Shown one piece after another: positions 10,058 through 20,220 of a stretch of 26,651 nucleotides of DNA; the stretch's first letter is position 1; each line of letters begins with the position of its first letter. The notes beneath the pieces are model-generated. The model had not been told where the DNA came from, did no database searches, and saw only the letters and a program-made list of their open reading frames with translations. The stretch spans positions 5,881 through 32,531 of the forward strand of contig BLJB01000491.1 of the NCBI GenBank assembly GCA_013423325.1, in the 5' to 3' direction. The stretch comes from Usnea hakonensis. Taxonomy: Eukaryota; Ascomycota; Lecanoromycetes; Lecanorales; Parmeliaceae. Position numbers and translations under genes: made by a program.

Positions 10058-10663
10058 ATGAGCTCGCACTTGCATTTCAGTCCTCACATCTCCGTGACTA
10101 CCATGAAAGTCCAGTCATCTTTGATCATTTCCATCGCCGTCAAGGTATATCCAAGCAGATTCATTCCAGAAGGTGCCTTTCTACCGTCCTACACCGACCC
10201 ATATCCTATGCTTCATGCTACAATGCAATACCCTTTCGACGGCATAGATTATATTCCAATGGATTATTTCCAGTTGATCTCGCCAAGTCCAGGATGGCCC
10301 TACTGGCGACATCTCTTCAGGAAGGAGGTCCCTCTCAGCCGTACGCCTAAATTACTCAGAGTGAGATTTTGGCTCGACTTGCCATCGGAATGGCATTGTG
10401 TCGGCTCTAGAGATTGGAGAGTCCTTCATGATGTAAGACTACCAAGAAGACACAGACAGCATTGAAACGTCAAGGCTGACTGTTTCCATTTTTAGAACCT
10501 GTTGCATATACCGCGCAACCATGCCAGCGAAAGGATCGGAGGCAATCCCCAAGAGCAAGAGTGTGACAATGTCAGTGAAGTTGCAACAGAAATTCTGGAA
10601 GAGCAAGACGATGGGGTTAAAGATAAAGAAGATCTTGCTGAAGGCACGAATGAGGGATCCTAG
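10058..10663 (+). CDS. Small two-exon hypothetical protein
   Basis: The predicted exons are 10058-10432 and 10496-10663. The intron between them (63 bp) is textbook fungal: GTAAGA donor, GCTGAC branch site and TTTTTAG acceptor, phase 0. The product is 180 residues from the first in-frame ATG, or 165 from the ATG at 10103. From 10103 the protein begins MKVQSSLIISIAVK, a short hydrophobic stretch that might be a weak signal peptide. The middle is aromatic and Pro-rich (YIPMDYFQLISPSPGWPYW, then LLRVRFWLDLPSEWHC). The second exon is acidic and hydrophilic (EILEEQDDGVKDKEDLAEG). I do not recognise a family. The good intron and the sensible composition on both sides are the reasons to call it a gene. 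Confidence 0.45.
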
Positions 10664-11492
10664 AACTTTTTTTTCTCTCACTGCAATTACAGCGGTCATT
10701 GAAACTGGCTATCGTCCAAAAGAAGCATCCCTCAAACCTTGTAATTAGAACATGTTTGCAACGCATTTGTATAGACTCATAGGGGCACAAAGTACAATCT
10801 TGGTCTTCTGTAATCGGGATAGCAGAAGTTGCGCTTTGACGTAGTACATCGGCAGCGCTGGGAAGTGGTAATATAAAGGAGTTCTGCAGATCGGAACAGT
10901 TTGCTGCTTTCGAGTCCATAGGTTGCTGATGAGATTTCTATTTTGTAGTGGCAGTTTTGGATGGATATTCAAAGGTGAACCACCCCCCTCGTGGTGTTGG
11001 AGGGAAGAGACGGTACACCTTGTCCTGGCAGGCTCCTGCTCTTCAATCGTGCTTCAGCTTGTCTAAGTCGAGTTCACTTCAAAATACCACGAGTCCACCG
11101 AGTGGGAACGGCAAGCATCGCGTTGGATACGGTGGATGACACGGTGTTCGAGAGCCGCATGGGGATCTGGAACGCATCGTAGTATGCCCTTGGAAGCCTA
11201 GCATCCGAGATTTGCTCGGACGTGAGCTCAACCGGAACTCGATATGACCAGTCGACCCGGCAGCGAAGGTACCATACTCAGCGCCCCATGACGTCTTCGG
11301 TCACCTCCATCGGAGCCCCTAGTGGTGTTGCACACCAAGGCACAGCCCTGTGAATGCCTGATACGCGAATGCACGCCATCCAACCTTCCAGCGGCAGAAT
11401 CCGTGTTACCGGTAATGCACGACAGCTGGAGCGGGTTGTGCTGGTAGACCAGTCTCCGCACGCCATCATCGCCGCAGATGCGCCTCTTTGCA
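10664..11492. other. Intergenic stretch without a recognised gene
   Basis: Short ORFs on both strands (for example 10948-11182 and 11228-11493) show no domain, repeat or splice support. This is the 3' side of two convergent genes. Confidence 0.4.
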
Positions 11493-13084
11493 CTAGAGCC
11501 TGGGTTCTCTATAGATGACTTGTGAGGCTTCAGATCTCCTGCTAGGCCTCTTCTTGACTTGAGACGCTTTTATGGATTGTCGATTCGGGGAAACTTTGGG
11601 TGGAAGATTCGTTTGAGCTCTGACCGGAGTTCTGTGACTGGAGCTAGTAAATGTACCAGCGTCCAGGGCACGTTCGTCAGTTGACGTCTCAGATTCTGGG
11701 TGAGTGGCCTCGGTCGATGACAGTGATACAAAGCTCTGCGTGGATGAAACCAAATCTGAATGTTCCGCATCTGGCATCTTGCCGTTTGCCGCAATCATAA
11801 GCTCTTCCCGTTTCTCTTTCGCCCAGTCCCTAGAATTCCTTAAAGCGCTAGCTCCTTGTCGGAAGGTATCTGCGTTGTCAGTCATGTCCCAGCCTCTAAG
11901 TTGGGTCATGCGGAATTCGTAGTTGCGGTTGGGATCGGTGGATCGTGTACAGTGAATAGTGTATAACTTAAGTGCCCCAGAGCCACCATGATATGTCGAA
12001 GTAATCGTATATGCATTGTTGTCATGTAATGTCTCTTGACCGACGTACGATCGAATCTCATGTATCCCACGGGCACCTAAAGCACCGTCATATAAAGCTT
12101 GTCGCTTGCACACAGCGGTATTCCCATTGGGCCCTTTTCCCTCCGTGAAGAAGTTGGGTAAGCACGGTGCAGCGGTGTTCGTTGACGGCACGATATAAGG
12201 CCCTAGCTCTTCCCGGATCTGCTTGTTGAGATCCGCCGGACGGCTCCCGTCGTAGTAGTCTGGCTTGGCCTTGGTAATAGAGCCATCGGTCAGGTGTTTG
12301 AGGTTTCCGAAGAGAAGGTTCTCCTGTGAGGGAATGTCGGAGGTGCCGGCAATAATGGGGAACGCCTTGCTCATAACGGTGTTTTCAGTTAAAGCCTCCC
12401 GATTCTTCTGTTTAAATTCCAGGAACTCTTTACGGGTAAAACGCGAAGGCGATAGAGAGGGCCGGGGCTGCGCCAGTCGACGGTGAACATCTTCTATATT
12501 TGCTGGCTCCTCAGAGCCTTCATCATCCTCATGTCCTTCAGGATAGATGCCATAATCGATGAGATGTTGCTCGAAGGCGGGGTCGTAAGCAGAGGTTTTT
12601 CTGGTTGACGAGGATGTGCCCGATTCTCTTCCGGTTTTGGCCCGTTTCCTGGAGCCTGATTGACTTGAGTCCATTATTGGATTGGAAGGAACTGATGTTT
12701 CGGGGTCCGGGAACTAAATCACTATCAGAAGGGCTACTTGAAAAGGGTTTGTATCGAACTTACGCCTCGGATGTCCCCAAGGCTTGGCCCGCCGTGTCTT
12801 GCAAAGCGTTTAAGCTTCGCAAGGTTGATGTTTTCCTTGCCAGTCCGATGAGGCGGTACCGGGACAGCAGGCCAGACTGTCCTTCGATCAAACTCTCGAA
12901 GGGTGCGACGAGTGAGCCACTGCCGTGAGAGGTTGTCCCAAAAGGAACTGAGTGTCCGGTGTCGCTGGTGATCTTCGAGCTTTTGTCGTTTGGCGGTGGG
13001 CTGCGGTGAGAAATCAGTCTCGGGCTCCGCTTCGCTTAGCTGTCGCTTTCGATTGTGAGGTACGGAAGCTTTCGCTGAGGGCAT
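11493..13084 (-). CDS. DUF7924-type fungal protein with a PD-(D/E)XK nuclease-like motif set
   Basis: Predicted exons are 12764-13084 and 11493-12713, with a 50-bp phase-0 intron (12714-12763, GTAAGT...TTTAG). The product is 513 residues. I chose the ATG at 13084 (MPSAKASVPHNRKRQL) over an upstream ATG at 13135 because family members start with such a basic segment. The N-terminus has FWDNLSRQWLTRRTLREFDR and LKRFARHGGPSLGDIRG. The core has YDPAFEQHLIDYGIYPEG, RLAQPRPSLSPSRF, KAFPIIAGTSDIPSQENLLF, KPDYYDG, LPNFFTEGKGPNG, KRQALYDGALGARGIHEI and NAYTITSTYHGG, all typical of a family found widely in ascomycetes, often in many copies. Asp about 260, the E-x-K pair at about 299 and 301, and Gln about 313 have the spacing of a PD-(D/E)XK nuclease core. 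That activity is inference. A basic KKRPSRRSE tail suggests nuclear location. The reading is intact. It lies head to head with the kinase gene. Confidence 0.85.
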
Positions 13085-13348
13085 TGGACCTCGATCTTTG
13101 CGAACAACACAAGTTAAATAAGTGATAGGAAACAACCAGATGCAAAGGTGGGATAGCGCGCGTCTAACAAAACCACGCTAGTGTTTGTGAGTCATTTCGG
13201 AGTGCGGGGCTGACAGCCAATCGGTGGAATGACTGCTGCCTGGAAATCTAGAAATGTCTATGCGCTGGTGGCTATTCTCCATTTCTACTCTCATCGAATC
13301 GAAAAATGTGAGCACTTCGGCGCACAGCAGCTGCGAGCGAATGCACAA
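13085..13348. other. Shared divergent promoter region
   Basis: These 264 bp separate the start of the DUF7924-type gene (minus) from the start of the kinase-like gene (plus), so both promoters must lie here or overlap the genes. No clear TATA box was seen. ORF 13178-13420 (minus) overlaps the kinase start and is taken as chance. Confidence 0.5.
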
Positions 13349-14424
13349 ATGGGAAACTTGGTGAGCGAATTTTGCGTGTGCCAAGATATTGCCCTCGTGT
13401 ACTAAAATCTCATCTGCCATAGGATTTACGTGTGGCTGGCAAATATCGTCTGCAAAGGAGGATTGGTGGTGGCAGCTTTGGTGCTGTCTACATAGGTGAC
13501 AGATCTAGGTGTCGCAGAGGATATATGAGGCTCACAGCGCACAAGGAACCCACGTCGCTACTGGTGACGAAGTTGCCATCAAACTCGAGCATGTGTCAAT
13601 CGATCCCTCCGTCCTGGAACGCGAAGCCGACGTCTATCGATCCCTCTCTGGTGGTGCTGGTATTCCACGAGTTCACGCCTATGAGACGGAATGTGAATTC
13701 AACGCCATGGTGTTTGACCTCCTGGGCCCAAGTCTGGAAGACCTCTTCAACTTTTGTGATCGCAAGTTCTCTCTCAAAACAGTGTTGATGCTCGCCGACC
13801 AGCTCATTTGCCGTCTGGAGTACATACACTCAAAGGATGTCATCCACCGAGATATCAAGCCGGAGAATTGCTTGATGGGTGTGGGGAAGCATGGAAATCA
13901 GGTTTACGTAACGGACTTGGGCCTCTCCACGGAGCGCCGTGCAGCCCAGGCGAAGGCGAACACCGGTCGTTCCCTGAACCCAATATTGATTGGAACGGCG
14001 CGTTTTGCCAGCGTCAACGGTCATTTGGGCGTGGGTAAGTGCAAATTCTTTGGCTCTCGCTGTTCGAAGACTAACAGCTACGCAAGTGCAACATCGCTGC
14101 GATGATTTGGAGTCTCTAGGATATATGCTTCTCTACTTCCTCCGCGGTTCTCTCCCATGGTAGGGTCTCAAAGCCAAGAATCAAAAGCAAAAGGAGGAGC
14201 TCATCTTGGTATATAAGGAGTCGATCAGTACGAAAGATCTGTGCCAGGGCCTTCCACAGGAATTCACCGCTTATTTCGATCATGTTCGTTCTCGCGGCTT
14301 TTATGACAAACCTTGATACTCCTACCTGCGTAAACTCTTTCGCGATCTTCTCATCCGCCAGGCCTTTGAATACGATTTCGTGTTCGATTGGACGATCCCC
14401 AAATATCTGACGGCCACACAATGA
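13349..14424 (+). pseudogene. Casein-kinase-1-like protein kinase with two in-frame stops
   Basis: Exons by splicing are 13349-13360 (MGNL), 13423-13495, 13546-14034 and 14087 onward. Introns of 62, 50 and 52 bp keep frame, and two have TACTAA or GACTAAC branch sites. The product starts DLRVAGKYRLQRRIGGGSFG, like the CK1 N-terminus. It has IKLE (Lys about 41), LLGPSLEDLFNFC, LKTVLMLADQLICRLEYIHS, HRDIKPEN (Asp about 131), DLG in place of DFG (about 152), ILIGTARFASVNGHLGV and DDLESLGYMLLYFLRGSLPW. A TAG at 14161-14163 stops it after about 216 residues. The frame then continues GLKAKNQKQK to a TGA at 14314, and on through YSYLRKLFRDLLIRQ to a TGA at 14422. Both internal stops fit one C-to-T change from CAG and CGA. 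As read it lacks the C-lobe end, so it is probably inactive. Sequencing error is the alternative. Confidence 0.8.
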
Positions 14425-14589
14425 AAGAAGGGCGTGCAGGCTAAAGTCGGGCATGCCATAAGTTCCAAGTTGGCAATGGCAGATTTGACCACGGCATGAA
14501 AAAAGGGACCGACCACTAGTCAGAGAGCTACTTCGTTGATTCCCACACGTGTCGGGTATACGAGGTCGTGGATATTTGAGCACGAACCG

Positions 14590-15358
14590 TTGGCTTTGGA
14601 TGGAGTCTCAGTAACCTTCCTTGGCGACGCCACGCCTCGGCTTTAGCGATTGAAGCGCTACACCAAGCTTCTCGAAAGAAAGGGTTCTGGACAAGAGTGC
14701 GATAGCCATGTCCTCTGCTTTGTTGGAGTTTGGCGTATCGGATAGAGACTTTCTCTGGAGAACTGATGAGATTAGGAAGTAAGTAAAGTATGGCACAAAC
14801 AAGATCATACTCTACGCCAAAGACAACAACGACATCTTCTATTGGCTCCTTGACATTGGCGAGCGCAACAGACGAGCTCTCCGTCATCTTGAGGTCAACT
14901 GGGCGTATGGAGTCAGCGTGGAGTCCGGAAGGAAAAATATTCGCGGCATCCTGCAGAACATAGAAGATATGGAAGATTCACAGGAAGAAGAGATCCAAAA
15001 GCAACGCTAGCAGCTGATCCAACTGGTGCAGCGGCTTGAGAAGAAGATTTTTGGGCTTACCATTAGAACTCTTGACCTCCTCGGTACCAATCAGAACCTT
15101 GTCGGTCTTGCTGTGTATCTGCCCGGCGTGAATGTAGGGGATATATGGGATTTGCGAAACGATAATCTCTACTTTGCTGAAGAAGTTTTTTCAAATTCTA
15201 CGACTAATGTTCACGCTGACATCCCAGAAGCTCTATGGAAGACGATGGGCATCAAAACGCTGACCATTGGCTACACAAAGGATATTGAGCTGGCTGAGAA
15301 AGTCAACTTTCCATCGAGACCTGTCCGGAAGGCCATTCGGCGTATAAAACTCTGGTAA
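14590..15358 (+). pseudogene. Decayed fungal gene of unknown function
   Basis: A long frame-2 reading from about 14810 to 15358 is interrupted by TAG at 15008. Before it come FYWLLDIGERNRRALRHLEV, WAYGVSVESGRKNIRGIL and MEDSQEEEIQKQR. After it come QLIQLVQRLEKKIFGLTIRT, ALWKTMGIKTLTIGYTKDIE and RPVRKAIRRIKLW. The pattern of an 'IG.RNRR.LRHL' strand, then a turn, then a helix is seen in many uncharacterised ascomycete proteins of the F-box/DUF7730-like kind, a loose resemblance only. An upstream segment at 14600-14690 (RRHASALAIEALHQASRKKG) may belong to it in another frame. No start codon was found. If TAG replaced CAG, the lesion is a C-to-T change. Confidence 0.45.
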
Positions 15359-15600
15359 TAGTTGTGATGGAGGGGCAAGGTTCGGCGGAAGGCGAGAAGA
15401 TATTGGAATAGAAAAATGTACAAAGAGGATGTTGCAGCGAAAATCGTCGCATAAGGAATACTCGGAAGGTGGGAGGCTGAAGGCTTCGATGGTGGTCAAA
15501 GGGCTTCCTGCATAGCCGGAGGATCAGAAAGCTAAAGTGATGGTCTTATAGGGGCCCTTGGGCGCCTCCTGGCTATGCGCTCTGGAAGAATTGTCCACTA

Positions 15601-15958
15601 AGGGTACAAGTTCATAGGAACTGCGAAAGACATGCCGTGGCATATAAAGGTTCGACATGGTGCTTTAGCAATGGTTTCGTGCTGGAGGACGATCTGGGAA
15701 GAGATTTAATGATTCCACATATCTCCAAAGACCGTCTATTTGAAAAATCTGATGTCTCCCACAATCTCCAATTCCTTGACAATGAAGATACATCTATCGA
15801 GGCTATCAAAACTTCATTTAGATGGGTTCTGGATAATGGTGAAGGAATGCCTCCGGAAGAGACATATAAGAATGCATAGCTGCTTGGAATTGGGGATGAG
15901 GATTCGGAAAGCGATGAGATGTCCTTATATGATGATAGCTCCGCTGGTGGAGAATCAT
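15601..15958 (+). pseudogene. Decayed ORF with acidic tail
   Basis: The frame-1 reading contains KGSTWCFSNGFVLEDDLGRD, LFEKSDVSHNLQFLDNEDTS and FRWVLDNGEGMPPEETYKNA, then TAG at 15877-15879. It continues LLGIGDEDSESDEMSLYDDS to a TAA at about 15958. The stop could be a former TGG (G-to-A). The acidic, well-ordered continuation after the stop suggests that the frame was once coding. No ATG with good context and no family was identified. Confidence 0.4.
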
Positions 15959-16059
15959 AAAACAATGAGAACAGCTTTCGCCGCGCGCATTGCCGACAGG
16001 GCTGACCGCAGCGGTGGCGATACAAGACGAGCGCTACGACACTCTCCTGCAGAACTCCC

Positions 16060-16438
16060 ATGAAAAGGAAAATTTATGCGCTGGGGCGGATCGGTGTACG
16101 CAACGTCGCTATTGCGTATTTGCTGTCTAGATTGACAGGTACTCCCTCCGTTACAATGCTGGCACATCACATACGCTTTTCCCTTTCCTCGATCAGATTT
16201 GGCCTGATGGTTGGTGTCGCCGATGGGGCTCCGAGCGCGGAGAAAGACATTCGACGGGGCGTCATCTTTTTACAAAAAACTTATTTTAGTAAAAGTGGTC
16301 ATCAGTGGAATGGACGAAAATTCTGGAGTATTAATCCGATACGATATCGGGAAAATAGTTCGTGAAGGTCTATTCGTGCGAACAGGATCGTTGAATCGAC
16401 CATCGAGCGACCTGCTCAATGCAGTGAATACTCCGTAG
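16060..16438 (+). pseudogene. Fragment of an NLR-type nucleoside-phosphorylase-like (PNP_UDP) domain, frameshifted
   Basis: Frame 1 reads KIYALGRIGVRNVAIAYLL, then HHIRFSLSSIRFGLMVGVAD and GAPSAEKDIRRGV. It then shifts to frame 2, reading SGVLIRYDIGKIVREGLFVR and TGSLNRPSSDLLNAVNT before TAG. This is the order and wording of the purine/uridine phosphorylase-like N-terminal domain of many fungal NLRs ('LGRIG..NVVIA', 'SIRFGLMVGIGGGVPS..DIRLGD', 'YD.GK....G.F.RTGSLN.PP..LL'). The usual glycine-rich GIGGG is degenerate (GVADG). The N-terminus of the domain and everything after it (the NTPase and repeats) are absent. At least one frameshift lies near 16270-16330. It points towards the minus-strand NLR remnant next door. 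Confidence 0.75.
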
Positions 16439-16658
16439 GCTAGACGAGATCGCTGAGGCCTTTTGGCTATTTCAAGATGTGATCGATCCTCCATAAAAGC
16501 AGAGATATCCGTATCATACACGTCCGATTTCTGTATATCAAATGTAGAGGCTATGGTCACGACGGAAAGGTATTACACGCCATGCTGTATTGCTTTCATT
16601 TCTGTAGGGTATAAGCAAAATGCCTAAAACTTCTAATAATCGATATATGACTAAGGTC

Positions 16659-17320
16659 CTATGCTTTCTCCTTTCCCTTCAGTGCCCGCTGGTACATATT
16701 CTCGGCCTCAGCCATCTTGCCCTGATCAGCATAGAGGTTGCCCAAGTTGTTGACGGTGGCGAGTGTGGATGTATGCTCAGGACCCCATGCTTTCTCGTTT
16801 CCCTCCAGTGCCCGCTGGTACATCTTCTCGGCCTCAGCCAGCTTGCCCTGATCAGCATAGAGATCGCCCAGATTATGAAAAGCATCATCAATGTCTTGGT
16901 CCTCGGTTGCACTAGGAACATTGACGGTGGAGAGTTGTTGTATACATCGATTTGCATGAGGGAGCAAGCGCTGCTGCATCAGCCAATACTCTGGCTCTGT
17001 TTGTCCAGGAGCAGCAAACCCAACGGTCGTTGTAGCCAGTATCATCAGCTCAAGCTTACCTCTACTGATAGACTCGAGACACCAATCGTGAACAACCGGG
17101 TGAATCGAATAGCTCTCGGTGTCTTGATGTGATTCGACCAGTGAATAGGCAAGCAGCTTCTTAATTATCCTTCCAAAGCCTATCTCACTGCGGACAAGGT
17201 CTTGCAACCAGACCGGGTCTTTGGAGCCTCGGCTGCCGCGCGTCAACAGCTCAAACCATAGATCTTGATTATCAAGATAGGCCCAAAGCTGAAGGAGCTT
17301 GGCAGCTGTGGGATTGGATT
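16659..17320 (-). pseudogene. NB-ARC C-terminal part plus first TPRs of a fungal NLR, truncated at both ends
   Basis: The open frame runs 17651-16659, but recognisable homology begins near 17318. It has NPTAAKLLQLWAYLDNQDLW, then DPVWLQDLVRSEIGFGRII, LLAYSLVESHQDTESYSI and HPVVHDWC (the MHD-like end of the NB-ARC winged helix). Next come EPEYWLMQQRLLPHANRCI and two TPR units of 42 residues (AFHNLGDLYADQGKLAEAEK, then VNNLGNLYADQGKMAEAENM). The frame ends KGKEKA-TAG, where units of this family continue with a Trp codon, so a G-to-A change is likely. The P-loop and the effector domain are missing. The upstream open part (17319-17557) is unrecognised, and 17558-17651 overlaps the SET gene in another frame. 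In fungi such NLRs act in non-self recognition and cell death; this copy cannot. Confidence 0.8.
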
Positions 17321-17557
17321 GCTTGTTACTCTCCAAATCTCGCAAGGTAGAAAATCTTTCTATTTCATCTCTGAGCCATTCTTTGAAGCTGTACTTATGA
17401 CTCGACAAATGACCTTGTGCTCTTTGTAATAAACGACCTGACACGTCCGCGTACAATAAATCACCGCTTTGCACCTCCCACATAGCATGAAAGGCCCAGA
17501 AACCTTGTCGCAATTCGCGCATCGCGCCAGTGGCGACAAATCTCCCCTTCTCCCACG

Positions 17558-18892
17558 TCAGCTCTCTGCCGCCGCTAATAGATCCTCCGCTCTCTTCCTC
17601 GCCAATCTTAATACCCGCTGTTCGCCCAAGCTGACATGCGCCGCGGCCCATGCGTTCCCTCCCGGAGGGTGGACGCTCGCTGCGAGTTGTTCTTCTAGCA
17701 TTTCCAGTTGAGTTCCGAAATTTTCCAAAAGACCACAGAATGAGTCCACTAAAAATTGCAGAACTTCCACCTCATTCGATTCGTTAATTATTCCATCCGT
17801 AGTGTCGACTTGCATAACGGAGAGATCCGATTCGTCCAATCGCTGAATACGGAGGTATCGAAGGATACTTTTCGGTAGCGGATCGGTGAGAGTGAGGGAG
17901 ATGGTACAGGTCGAATCGAGTCCAGCCGATATCCAGAGCTTTTGCTTCTGCTCCCAAAATGGGGCCGTAGGATGTGTTGAAAGGACGATATCATAGCTGT
18001 CGTTGGGATTACTCGATAAGACGAAGCCATAGAGACGTAAAAGGCGGTTATTCGGAAGGGGACCATAATTGATAAAAACCTGAAAGAATATGTCCCATGT
18101 TACAACCACAAATCTAGCACTGTCAGAGAACAAAAAGAACATACCTGATCTCCGGCTTTGTAGTCTTTCCCCGCAAGGACAGAGAGATTTCCGGACGATG
18201 CGTCGTAGACGTGACACTGCCTAACCTCAGAAGAGTGGTTCAACATGTCCGCGAAGGGTGCCAACAATCGAATCGCATTTTTATCCGGCAGCACAAAATC
18301 CATCCCACGACTCCATACAGTGGAGAGAGCCCACTTATACTAAAGTAAGGGAAATACAGGTTAGCATTTGATTCGTAACATCCATCATACATGTAACACC
18401 TACATCTTCGATGGTGAATTTGTCGAGGGGAAAAAGATCTTGATACTGTCCAAAAATTCGCGAGACCAATCCCGCGTAGTCCTCCTCAATCTGTCGCTTT
18501 AGCTGCTTCGTTATGGTGTACAGTGAGGTCCCAGCGCAGACTTCCAACTCGTTCTCGGTAAAAAAGATGCTTGAAGAGTAGCTCGTAGGTAAGGCCGTCA
18601 CATGACTTCGCAGGCCATTGTATCCCGACTTGCGTGATCGGACGAAGAGGATATATGTCGCCAAGGTGTCTTCGACAGTCAAGGGCGGCTGCACAGAGCG
18701 AAGGGCTGGCCCCAGAAGGGGATCAGCATATGCATGTTCGACTGTCCAGAGAATGCCACATGGAATGGTGAGAACCCTTTCTCCTTCCTTATAATACTGC
18801 AGTGATCTAACACCACGCCCGGTGACCTGAAAATTGGCAAGCTCCAAGTCGTCCAGGCCGACCGCTCCAGATTCTTTTAGCCAGCTTTCCAT
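17558..18892 (-). CDS. SET-domain protein methyltransferase, Rubisco-LSMT/SETD3 type
   Basis: Exons are 18404-18892, 18145-18339 and 17558-18079. Both introns (64 and 65 bp) are phase 0 with GTAGGT...TTTAG and GTATGT...TTTCAG. The product is 401 residues from MESWLKESGAVGLDDLEL. It shows the split SET layout: GRGVRSLQYYKEGERVLTIP at about 26-45, an inserted helical region, FADMLNHS with the NHS signature at about 197-199, and VFINYGPLPNNRLLRLYGFV with the catalytic-type Tyr at about 233. A C-terminal helical part of the Rubisco-LSMT substrate-binding kind follows, ending LARKRAEDLLAAAES. Such enzymes use S-adenosylmethionine to methylate lysine (or histidine) in ribosomal proteins, elongation factors or actin. 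The substrate here is unknown. The reading is intact, unlike its left-hand neighbours. Confidence 0.85.
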
Positions 18893-19044
18893 GGAATCGG
18901 ATACAGAGGATGGGCAGGGAGATGTATGAGGGCGAGGACTGCTACTAAAGACAACTCAGATATGCGGAGGAAAGTAGCCGAGGGATATATCACGTGATAC
19001 GGCTTGGCAACTAATCGGAGACGATCAGTGGGGGATCGGCATGG

Positions 19045-19625
19045 CAATTAAAGCGATAGCCTACCCAAGACAATCATCAGGGCAATATCTGATCGAAAGA
19101 GCCTTCACGACCTCGAAGCCACTCAGGGAATCGGGGTGGAACATTCAACTCCATTGGATTCCAGCTCACACAGGCATACTTGGAAACGAGAAAGCCGACA
19201 AAGCCGTAAAAGAGGCCGCAAGATGGAGACCAAGACAACCTTACACATCCCCGTCAGAGGAGATAGAACATCCCGATTACTTTTACCCAAAAACAGCCGC
19301 GATAAATACCGTGGTTCGAGACGCCATAAGAAAGAAATGGATAAGTCTGGCGAAACGAAACGAGAGGATCCCACCTACGTCGATTCACGCTGGAACCAAC
19401 GAAGAAGGGTCTTACACTGCATAAGGCTACCCACCGGTTGATAAGCTCTGTCATCATCCACCTGCGAACAAGCAGAATCGGATTGAGAGATTTTCTGCAT
19501 GAGAAAAAGGTTTTAGGTTTCAGGTTTCGAAGACCCTCAATGTCCGTGCGGACAGGGGGGGTAGACGGTGCCACATATCCTCATAAGCGGCAGAAACTTC
19601 AGAGAAGCAATAGAGATGATGTGGA
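19045..19625 (+). mobile_element. Decayed 3' end of a Tad1-like LINE (RNase H domain fragment)
   Basis: One frame reads AIKAIAYPRQSSGQYLIERA, then WNIQLHWIPAHTGILGNEKA and DKAVKEAARW. This is the C-terminal half of the RNase H domain found in fungal non-LTR retrotransposons (WIPAHTGI.GNEKAD.AAKEA). After a frameshift near 19350 the downstream region reads LRRFTLEPTKKGLTLHKATH and ISSVIIHLRTSRIGLRDFL. In a third frame it reads DPQCPCGQGG-stop-TVPHIL, matching the usual C.C/H.L knuckle. Reverse transcriptase and endonuclease are absent. This is consistent with 5' truncation and decay. I saw no poly-A tail or target duplication. Confidence 0.8.
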
Positions 19626-19896
19626 CAACAGAGAGGGAATATAGATTTGGCATCCATCATAAATGACGCAAGGTCATAGGCCTCCGCACATTACTCACGG
19701 TCCCAAAATATGCAGTAAACCCGGCCAAATTTATACTGGAAACTGGGCTTCTGGGGCAATTTAGAAGTAATCACCCGGTGCAATAGGCCCAGTGCCTCCT
19801 ATTACTAGGGGTAGAAGATACAATATCCGGCACACGCCAACTTTAGATAGGGGAAAAACAAGAACTAAATAAGCCCGTTGCTGGCAATAATGGGAT
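19626..19896. other. Spacer between LINE remnant and repeat block
   Basis: No coding or repeat feature was recognised. Confidence 0.4.
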
Positions 19897-20029
19897 CTGT
19901 TGAGAATATGGGATGATGTACCTATCATCAAGTGGACTAAGGAGCAACTATAAAGGAGAAAGTAGAATACATGTTTGTGCGCTTGCCAAGCCACTAGTAT
20001 CACCGGGCTGTTTGCCACATTTTCCAAGA
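19897..20029 (+). repeat. 133-bp direct repeat, copy 1
   Basis: This stretch starts CTGTTGAGAATATGGGATGA and ends CACATTTTCCAAGA. It recurs at 21225-21357 with no difference that I can find. The two copies bracket about 1.2 kb of tandem and iterated repeats. It could be a terminal direct repeat of a small element, or one product of a segmental duplication. Confidence 0.9.
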
Positions 20030-20220
20030 CTCCCCCTCAAACAGCACCTCTACTACCATGTCAACAGTGGCGATAGTAGTATCCAAATGAGTCTCGAGGG
20101 CAGCCATAGTAGGTCTTCCGGGGCCGTCAAGAACGATGACCGACGTAGTGATTATCGAGATCCAGACTATGCGAATACCATTCGAAAAGTTGAAGGTTCC
20201 ATCATCCCATGACCATTTCG

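Noticed and set aside
14116..14583. 155-codon minus-strand ORF
   Set aside because: It is antisense to the kinase C-lobe reading.
15612..16061. 149-codon minus-strand ORF
   Set aside because: It has Ser-rich shadow composition and is opposite a reading with ordered sequence.
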